Assembly (NCBI GenBank): GCA_022072255.1
Contig: JAJVHZ010000014.1
Coordinates: 19,323 to 83,322, forward strand
Direction: 5' to 3'
Source: Gammaproteobacteria bacterium
Lineage (GTDB): Bacteria; Pseudomonadota; Gammaproteobacteria; JAJPIJ01
Length of the DNA: 64,000 nt
Every line of letters starts with the position of its first letter. Position 1 is the stretch's first letter. The translations under genes were made by a program, and so were the position numbers. Below are positions 58,043 through 64,000 of the stretch, piece after piece. Under the pieces are notes generated by a model. That model saw nothing but the letters and a program-made list of their open reading frames with translations, had not been told where the DNA came from and did no database searches.

Positions 58043-59152
58043 CTACAGCTCGCCGCGTATCGTGAGCGAGATGTTCTGGCCGTCGAAGCTGTCGCGGCCC
58101 TCGATGATCGACCACTCCAGGGAACTGGTCACGCCGAAACTGCTGAACAGGCGGAAGCCGAACCCCGCCTCGATCTCGTCGTCGTCATCGGGCTGCACCG
58201 AGGTGAACGCGCCGGGCAGGCCGCCGGCATCCTCGCCGTTGTCGCGGCTCAGGTCGTTGCGGTAGATGAGCAGGGCGTACGGCTCCAGCGCACCGAAGCT
58301 GTAGGCGACGTCGCCGCCGAGCACCAGTTGCGTGAGATCGATGTCCCGATCGTCCACGGTACGCACCGTGCCCTGGGCGGCGCTGGCGGCGCTGCCGGTT
58401 TCCACATAGCCATCCTGCTCCTCCTGCGTGTACAGGAATCCGACCCGCCCGCTCAAGACCCAGTTGTTCACCATGGCCAGCGCGTTGAGATTGGTGGCGA
58501 AGAACCAGCGATCGGCATCGAAGCCGGAGCTCGTCGTCGTCCCGTCGGTCGGCGAGATGCGGTTCTGATCGTATTCCAGCGGCGTATAGCCGCCGGAGAC
58601 GTCGATGGAGAGGATGTCGTTGATGAGCCAGGCGCCGTAGGGCGCGATCGTGAATCCGTCGGACTCCTGCCCGCCGCCGTTGTACAAGGTGTCGGTGTCG
58701 GTGTCCTCGTATCCCAGGGACAGGCCGATGAGGAAGCGATCATCGTAGATCAGCCGATCCAGACCCGCCGTACCGCGCTGCGTGTCCGCGTCGTAGGCCA
58801 GCGATTCGTTGTTGAAGACGAAGTCGCTGTCGTACCAGGAACCGCGGTAGTTGACCCAGGCGCTCCAGCCGCCGAGCAGGTCACCCGAGGACAGTCCGCT
58901 CTGCGGCCTCCCCACGGCGGCCTGCGTCCCGTCCCCGGCGTCCCGCTTCAGGCGCTTGCGCGCCACGTCGGCATTGGTCTCGCCGTTGATGCGCAGGTTG
59001 GCGCCGTTGGTCACCGATGTCGAAACGCCGTTCAGGCACACGGAGAAGTTGCTCCGATCGCAATGCGACGAAACGGACTGTGCGCGGACGGCGCCAGCGA
59101 CGAACAAGGCGAACAGGATCCCCAGTGCGCAACGAGCGGGCAGCGTGGTCAT
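58043..59152 (-). CDS. Outer-membrane autotransporter-type beta-barrel protein
   Basis: 369 residues; signal peptide 1-~24. The C-terminal ~270 residues alternate in amphipathic strands (WSAWVNYRGSWYDSDF, FLIGLSLGYEDTDT, LVLGGDVAYSFGALEPYALL) and end in ISLTIRGEL. The N-terminal part holds a Cys pair. It looks like an autotransporter barrel without a large passenger. Beside a FecR-domain gene transcribed in the same direction. Confidence 0.8.
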   Translation of the reverse strand: MTTLPARCALGILFALFVAGAVRAQSVSSHCDRSNFSVCLNGVSTSVTNGANLRINGETNADVARKRLKRDAGDGTQAAVGRPQSGLSSGDLLGGWSAWVNYRGSWYDSDFVFNNESLAYDADTQRGTAGLDRLIYDDRFLIGLSLGYEDTDTDTLYNGGGQESDGFTIAPYGAWLINDILSIDVSGGYTPLEYDQNRISPTDGTTTSSGFDADRWFFATNLNALAMVNNWVLSGRVGFLYTQEEQDGYVETGSAASAAQGTVRTVDDRDIDLTQLVLGGDVAYSFGALEPYALLIYRNDLSRDNGEDAGGLPGAFTSVQPDDDDEIEAGFGFRLFSSFGVTSSLEWSIIEGRDSFDGQNISLTIRGEL

Positions 59153-59253
59153 GACCGTATCCTCCCCAAGACTAGGTATTACTCGACCGCTACGATTTGT
59201 TGAAGTCTACTACTACAATGGGTTACGTCCAACTCTTAAATAATTCTTCATGC

Positions 59254-59934
59254 TCACCTCGGCACGGATACCCGCTGCGAGGACTGTATGCTGCGCAGGA
59301 GATTGTCGATGGCGCGCAGCCGCATGCGTTGCGGCGGCGTCGGCGGGCTGTGCGCGTCCGGGACCGTCGTCCCGTAGCCCGGACGGTCGATGACCACGCT
59401 GCCATATGCATTGCCGACCTCGATGGCACTGGCGGCCGCGCCGTCCTCCGGGTCGAGCAGAACGATGGTGGCCGACTCGCCGATGACCTCGCCGCCCACG
59501 GTCGTGCCGCGTATGCCGATGGTCGCGACCACGCCCGTGCGCACCTGCATCGAACGGGAACGGGCCTTGGCGATGAGTCCGGTGGTGAAGCGAAAGGCGC
59601 CGCGCAGCACCTCCATGACGACGCTGTCGGTGTCCGCGCGCGCGTATTTGAACTCGTTGACGCTGAAAGCGGAGTCGGGACCGAGCGAGAAGGAGGTGTT
59701 GTCCTGAAAGCGCAGCGTGACCGTCGAGCGGCTGCGGGTCTCGACCCGATCCCCGACATGCACGGCATCGCCCTTCGCGAGCCGGTGCGCGACGCCGCTG
59801 GTGTCGAAACGGGCGGCGTCTCCCTTCACCTGCGCCACCTCGCCGACTGCCGCCAGGTTCTCCCCCGCCGCGAGCGCGCTGCCGGCGGCGAAACCGAAGA
59901 CCGCGAGCAGCAGCAACCGCGGGATCCACCTCAT
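59254..59934 (-). CDS. FecR-domain periplasmic protein
   Basis: 226 residues, signal peptide (MRWIPRLLLLAVFGFAAGSA to ALA). FecR core: GDAVHVGDRVETRSRSTVTL, QDNTSFSLGPDSAFSVNEF, GAFRFTTGLI, VRTGVVATIGIRGT. No transmembrane helix for an ECF partner, and no sigma factor next to it; such stand-alone FecR proteins accompany adhesins or barrels. 101 bp upstream of the barrel gene. Confidence 0.88.
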   Translation of the reverse strand: MRWIPRLLLLAVFGFAAGSALAAGENLAAVGEVAQVKGDAARFDTSGVAHRLAKGDAVHVGDRVETRSRSTVTLRFQDNTSFSLGPDSAFSVNEFKYARADTDSVVMEVLRGAFRFTTGLIAKARSRSMQVRTGVVATIGIRGTTVGGEVIGESATIVLLDPEDGAAASAIEVGNAYGSVVIDRPGYGTTVPDAHSPPTPPQRMRLRAIDNLLRSIQSSQRVSVPR

Positions 59935-60874
59935 GCCTCGCCCTCCCTCTGAGTGCCCGCCCGGCGTTTCGCGGAACGCGGCGCCGGCGCAGCGCCGGCT
60001 CGCGATGTCCGCACTGCTCCTCGCTATCGCCGCGCAGCCTGGCTGTGCCGCCCTCAGTAGTATGGGTGCGACCGAGGCTCGCGCTCAAGCCTTCGGCATG
60101 GCCGAGGCCGCCGGCCTCGCCCCCGGCACGATCGACACCCACGGATTCCGCCTGCAGGCCTTTCATCGCGGCCTGACCCACGCGCGCGCCGTCAACGTCT
60201 ACATCGAGGGCGATGGCCGGGCATGGAGCTCACCGCATCGCCCCGCCGGCGATCCCACGCCGCGCGAGCCGATTGCGCTCGAACTCGCCGCGCGCGACCG
60301 ATCCGCCGCCGTGCTGTATCTCGCGCGCCCCTGCCAGTACCAGGATGCCCCATCGCTCGCCGCCTGCGACCGCAAGTACTGGACCACGCATCGCTACGCC
60401 GGCGAGGTGATCGATGCCATGGAGGAGGCGATCGACATCGCCCTGCGCCGGGCCGGCACGGACAGCGCTCGCGTGTCGCTGGGTCTCATCGGGTACTCCG
60501 GCGGCGGTGCGGTGGCGGCCCTCATCGCCGCGCGCCGCCCGCAGGCGCGCTGGCTGGTCACGGTCGGCGGCAATCTCGATCACCGCGCCTGGACCGACGT
60601 GCATGATGTGACGCCGCTCGCTGCATCACTCAACGCAGCCGATATCGCACCGACGCTGCGCGAGCTGCCGCAACTGCATCTGATCGGCGGCAAGGATCGG
60701 ATCGTGCCGCGGACGGTGACGGAATCCTACCTGCGGCGGGCCGGCAATGGCGGGAAGACGACCATCGTCGAGATCCCTGACTACGACCATCAATGCTGCT
60801 GGGCCGGCCGCTGGCCCGAGCTCGCCTGCGCCGCACTGGACGACGCCGGCGCGACCTTCACGCCCTGCCACTGA
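59933..60874 (+). CDS. Alpha/beta hydrolase, putative lipoprotein
   Basis: Up to 313 residues. N-terminal signal with lipobox-like IAAQPGCAA; nucleophile in LIGYSGGGAVAAL, acid in IGGKDRIV, His in YDHQCCW. Substrate unknown. Start uncertain: the ATG at 59933 provides a basic n-region but overlaps the divergent fecR start by 2 bp; the ATG at 60005 has no basic residues before its hydrophobic stretch. Confidence 0.75.
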   Translation: MPRPPSECPPGVSRNAAPAQRRLAMSALLLAIAAQPGCAALSSMGATEARAQAFGMAEAAGLAPGTIDTHGFRLQAFHRGLTHARAVNVYIEGDGRAWSSPHRPAGDPTPREPIALELAARDRSAAVLYLARPCQYQDAPSLAACDRKYWTTHRYAGEVIDAMEEAIDIALRRAGTDSARVSLGLIGYSGGGAVAALIAARRPQARWLVTVGGNLDHRAWTDVHDVTPLAASLNAADIAPTLRELPQLHLIGGKDRIVPRTVTESYLRRAGNGGKTTIVEIPDYDHQCCWAGRWPELACAALDDAGATFTPCH

Positions 60875-60926
60875 CGGCCGATGGAACCTCCACATCGCCG
60901 CCCGTCACGCGCCCGGGCCGCTTGCC

Positions 60927-60969
60927 TTGACGAAGGCAGGCGCTGCCGCGATACTGTATGCATGTACAG
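60927..60969 (+). promoter_or_regulatory. LexA (SOS) box and promoter of lexA-imuA-imuB
   Basis: TTGACG at 60927, GATACT at 60950 (17-bp spacing), overlapped by CTGTATGCATGTACAG (60954-60969), a perfect CTGT-N8-ACAG SOS box. It lies about 200 bp before the lexA ATG, so the leader is long; the space from 60970 to 61172 holds no convincing gene. Confidence 0.8.
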
Positions 60970-61172
60970 CACAACGAATCCAGGCGGGCGGGAAAAGAGC
61001 CGTCCCCGGTACGCACACCGGACGGATCGGGGGTGCGAGGGGGCGCGTGGCCTGCGCCGTGATCCCCGGCGGAGACGTGATCTCCTTAGGTTATTCAAGC
61101 AGTTGAAATGATGCGCGCCGGCGGCGGCCTGGCGATCCGCCTGCCGCCACGATCCCATATCGAGGTGTTTCC

Positions 61173-61790
61173 ATGAGCGATCTGACATCGCGCCAGAACG
61201 AGATCCTCAAGCTCGTCCGCAAGCGCATCGAGCAGAACGGGGTGCCGCCCACCCGCCAGGAGATCTGCGAGCACTTCGGCTTCAGTTCGCCCAACGCCGC
61301 CGAGCAGCACCTGCGGGCCATCGCCGCCAAGGGCTACATCGAGATGACGCCCGGGGCCTCGCGCGGCATACGGCTGGTGGCGCAGGGGGCGGCGGCGCCG
61401 GAGTTTTCGCTGCCGGTGGTGGGCCGCGTCGCCGCCGGCGAGCCCATCCTCGCCGTGGAGCACATCGAGGATCACTACCGCGTCGATCCGTCGCTGTTCC
61501 GGCCGCGCGCGCACTACCTGTTGCGGGTCAAGGGCATGAGCATGCGCGACACGGGCATCCTCGACGGCGATCTGCTGGCCGTGCACCGCCGCGCGCGCGC
61601 CGAGAACGGCGAGGTGGTGGTCGCGCGCGTCAACGACGAGGAGGTCACCGTCAAGCGTTACCGGCAGCGCGGCAATCGCGTGCAGCTGCTGCCGGAGAAC
61701 CCCGACTTCGAGCCGATCGAGGTCGATCTGCGTCGCGACACCCTCGCCATCGAAGGCCTCGCTGTCGGCGTCCTGCGGCTGAAGGCATGA
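61173..61790 (+). CDS. lexA: SOS repressor LexA
   Basis: 205 residues. N-terminal winged helix ([33 protein letters not shown]), cleavage site Ala88-Gly89 (VAAGEP), catalytic Ser123 (GMSM) and Lys161 (VTVKRY). Represses the SOS regulon; autoregulated by the box at 60954. Overlaps imuA by 4 bp. Confidence 0.97.
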   Translation: MSDLTSRQNEILKLVRKRIEQNGVPPTRQEICEHFGFSSPNAAEQHLRAIAAKGYIEMTPGASRGIRLVAQGAAAPEFSLPVVGRVAAGEPILAVEHIEDHYRVDPSLFRPRAHYLLRVKGMSMRDTGILDGDLLAVHRRARAENGEVVVARVNDEEVTVKRYRQRGNRVQLLPENPDFEPIEVDLRRDTLAIEGLAVGVLRLKA

Positions 61791-62512
61791 AGCTGGACGG
61801 CCTGTTCGAACGCGCCAGCATCTGGCGCGGCGGTGAGACTCCCTCCGCGATCGGCGCCGTCGTGCCGACCGGCCTGCCCGATCTCGATGCACTGCTTCCC
61901 GGCGGCGGCTGGCCGCGCGGCGCGCTGAGCGAGGTGATGGCGGAGGAAGGCCACGGAGCGCTGTCGCTGCTCATGCCCGTGCTCGCGCGGCTGAATGCGG
62001 AGGATCGCTGGTTCGCCTTCGTCGCCCCGCCCTACCTGCCCTGCGCGTACGCGCTCACCGCCCACGGCGTCGATCCCGCGCGGGTGCTGTACGTGTCCCT
62101 GCGCAGCGACCCGGAGAAGCTGTGGGGACTGGAGCAATGCCTGAAGAGCGGCGCCTGCACGGTCGTGCTGGGCTGGTTCCCGAGGCCGCCAGTGCAGCAT
62201 CTGCGCCGCCTGCAACTGGCGGCCGGGAACGGCGACAGCATCGCCTGCCTTTTCTACCCGCCGGATAGCGGTGAGTACAGCACGCCGGCGGCGTTGCGCA
62301 TCAAGGTCACGTGTGTCGATGGCGAGGCGGATCCGGCGCAGGTGTCGATACGCATCGTCAAACGCCGGGGCGGCTGGCCCTGCGGGCCCGTCACCGTCTC
62401 ATTGCGGTCCTTCACGGCCTCGCCGGACCGCTCGCCGCATGCGGGGGCCGGACTCGCGGACAGGCCGGCCGCGCGTGGGCAGTTGCATGGCCAGGGATCG
62501 GCCCCATCCTGA
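61787..62512 (+). CDS. imuA: Translesion-synthesis protein ImuA
   Basis: 241 residues, RecA/SulA-like Imu[21 protein letters not shown] replaces a RecA-type Walker region. C-terminal ~25 residues are low complexity. Partner of ImuB in the mutasome; the lexA-imuA-imuB-dnaE2 order is known. Overlaps the lexA stop. Confidence 0.88.
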   Translation: MKLDGLFERASIWRGGETPSAIGAVVPTGLPDLDALLPGGGWPRGALSEVMAEEGHGALSLLMPVLARLNAEDRWFAFVAPPYLPCAYALTAHGVDPARVLYVSLRSDPEKLWGLEQCLKSGACTVVLGWFPRPPVQHLRRLQLAAGNGDSIACLFYPPDSGEYSTPAALRIKVTCVDGEADPAQVSIRIVKRRGGWPCGPVTVSLRSFTASPDRSPHAGAGLADRPAARGQLHGQGSAPS

Positions 62513-62536
62513 CAAAGATCCATCTGGAGGACGAAC

Positions 62537-64000
62537 ATGCTCTGGCTTGCACTGCATCTGCCGCAGCTTCCCATCGAGGTGCACACGCGCGCGAGCGAGC
62601 GACCGCTGCCCGCGGTCGTCGCCGGGCAGCAAGACGGCCGTTCACGGGTGCTGAGCGCCAATGCGCCGGCCGCGCGCGACGGCGTCCATGCCGGACTCGC
62701 CCTGCCGGCCGCGCACGCGCTGATCGCGGGACTGCACGTATACCGTCGCGATGAGCAGGCGGAACGGGCCGCGCTCGAACACCTGGCCACGCTCGCCATC
62801 GCCTACACGCCGGTGGTAAGCCTCGCTCCCCCGCGCACGGTGCTGCTGGAGATCGAGGGCAGCCTGCGGCTCTTCGGCGGCGCGGAGCGCCTGCTGCAAC
62901 GTCTGCATGCCGAGGTGCGCCGCCTGGGCTACACCGCCTCGCTGGCCATCGCGCCGACACCGGCCGGCGCGGAGTGGCTGGCGCGCGCCGGCCGGAACAT
63001 CATCGTGCGCGATCCGGACGCCCTGCGCGCGGCCTTGCACCGGTTGCCGCTGTCCACGCTCGAGGTGGCGCGGGACCAGCGCGCCGAGTTGCACGATCTC
63101 GGGGTGCGCACGCTGCGCGACCTCATGCGCCTGCCGCGCGCCGGGCTCGCAAGGCGCTTCGGCGCCTCGCTGGTGGAGGACATGGATCGCGCCCTGGGCC
63201 GGCGCGCCGATCCGCGCGCCCGCTTCCAGGCGCCCGAGAGCTTCAGATCCGTGCTGCACTTTCCCGATCCGGTGATCGACGCCGAGGCGCTGCTGTTCAC
63301 GGCGCGCCGGCAACTGCTGGAGCTGAGCGCCTTCCTGCAGGCGCGCTGCGCGGCCGTGCGCGAGACGACCTGGCAGCTGCGGCACTGGCGCGAGCCGCCG
63401 AGCGTGCTGCGCATCGGGTCGTCGCTGGCGCATCGCAACGCGCGCCGCTTTCTCGACCTGCTGCGCGAGCGGATGGATCGCGAGGCGCTCGCCGGGGCGG
63501 TCGAGAGCATCGAACTGCACGCCGGAAGGCTCGAGGAATATCGGGAGGAGAGCGCATCGCTGCTCACCGGCAACGCGCGCGAGCACCTGCATGACCGCTC
63601 ACTGCTGGTCGACCGGCTGCGTGCGCGCCTGGGCGCGGACAGCACGCACTGCCTCGATCTGCTGGCCGATCACCGTCCCGAGTTGGCGCAGCGCCTGCGC
63701 CCTGCCGCGCCAGCGCCGCGACAGCCGCGAGCGCCGCGTTCCGCGACCCGCAACGGCGGGCAGCCGGCGCAGGATCCGTCGCACCGCATCCCAGCCGGCG
63801 CCCCGGTGCGGACGGCACCGCTTTCCCGGCCACTGTGGTTGCTGCCCCGGCCCGCCCCCCTTGCTGCCAGCGGGGCGCGACCACAGTGGCAAGGGGATTT
63901 GACGCTGGAGTCCGGGCCCGAGCGCATCGAGTCCGGCTGGTGGGACAATCGGCCGGTCGCGCGCGACTACTACATCGCCCGCGCCCGCAACGGCACGCGG
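62537..64000 (+). CDS. imuB: Translesion-synthesis protein ImuB, 3' end beyond window
   Basis: Y-family polymerase-like protein; 488 codons open to the window edge. Start ATG 62537 with GGAGG upstream (MLWLALHLPQLPIEVHTR). The palm segment reads VLLEIEGSLRLFGG where active polymerases have paired acidic residues, as expected for catalytically inactive ImuB. It scaffolds DnaE2, whose gene is expected just right of the window. Confidence 0.93.
   Translation, partial: MLWLALHLPQLPIEVHTRASERPLPAVVAGQQDGRSRVLSANAPAARDGVHAGLALPAAHALIAGLHVYRRDEQAERAALEHLATLAIAYTPVVSLAPPRTVLLEIEGSLRLFGGAERLLQRLHAEVRRLGYTASLAIAPTPAGAEWLARAGRNIIVRDPDALRAALHRLPLSTLEVARDQRAELHDLGVRTLRDLMRLPRAGLARRFGASLVEDMDRALGRRADPRARFQAPESFRSVLHFPDPVIDAEALLFTARRQLLELSAFLQARCAAVRETTWQLRHWREPPSVLRIGSSLAHRNARRFLDLLRERMDREALAGAVESIELHAGRLEEYREESASLLTGNAREHLHDRSLLVDRLRARLGADSTHCLDLLADHRPELAQRLRPAAPAPRQPRAPRSATRNGGQPAQDPSHRIPAGAPVRTAPLSRPLWLLPRPAPLAASGARPQWQGDLTLESGPERIESGWWDNRPVARDYYIARARNGTR

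Noticed and set aside
60962..61111. Small ORF between SOS box and lexA
   Set aside because: Arg-rich reading with no ribosome site; its ATG lies within the LexA box.

Overview
The window is high-GC DNA (roughly two-thirds G+C by eye) from a flagellated gammaproteobacterium. The core genes guaB/guaA, xseA, ybeD-lipB-lipA, flgA-flgM-flgN, cheV-cheR, ppsA/ppsR, lexA-imuA-imuB and a Fur-boxed feo operon fit free-living Gammaproteobacteria. An Ectothiorhodospirales- or Acidiferrobacterales-like host is an inference from gene style only.

Left part (1 to about 20.9 kb) is an accessory metabolic region. It holds paralogous oxidoreductases and hydrolases: SDR x3 plus one atypical SDR, aldo/keto reductase x3, CocE/NonD-type hydrolase x2, small cupin x2, one carboxymuconolactone-decarboxylase-family protein and one F420-dependent-reductase-like protein. 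A cytoplasmic-looking set (681-2140) is followed by a set whose members carry Sec or Tat signals (6491-12743). At least two, probably three, broken genes lie between them. A CPA2 antiporter, an RND pump (MFP + permease, no outer-membrane channel) and a divergent SDR/LysR pair close the region.

A very small integrative element (20,999-23,145) sits at the 3' end of guaA. A 16-bp direct repeat of the guaA terminus bounds a tyrosine recombinase, a PD-(D/E)XK-like cargo gene and four copies of a 9-bp TTACCGTCA motif. The cargo gene and guaA both end in codons lying inside the repeat.

The core resumes with guaA-guaB, divergent xseA, an M23 peptidase and the overlapping ybeD-lipB-lipA operon. From 31.3 to 41.3 kb is an unusual chemosensory operon. 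Its genes are an ISL3-transposase-type DNA-binding domain fused to four ~74-residue repeats; a FIST_C-like protein; a response regulator with an N-terminal pseudo-receiver; a CheW/PilI-like protein; a PilJ-like transducer; a hybrid CheA with two Hpt modules; and a receiver-Hanks-kinase fusion. It has no cheR/cheB of its own and is the best candidate here for an undescribed system.

Next come a beta-carbonic anhydrase, a QEGLA-motif (DUF1704) protein, a membrane protein fusing a degenerate GGDEF domain to a cupin, a second small cupin, a rhomboid protease and a feo operon (two FeoA, FeoB, Cys-rich peptide) behind a Fur-like box. The flagellar block 49.2-53.7 kb has recognisable sigma-28 and sigma-54 promoters, then tRNA-Ala(CGC). 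The right end carries ppsA/ppsR, a peroxiredoxin, a beta-barrel protein, a FecR-domain protein, a lipoprotein-like hydrolase and the SOS mutagenesis operon lexA-imuA-imuB behind a perfect CTGT-N8-ACAG box. imuB runs off the right edge; an SDR gene runs off the left.
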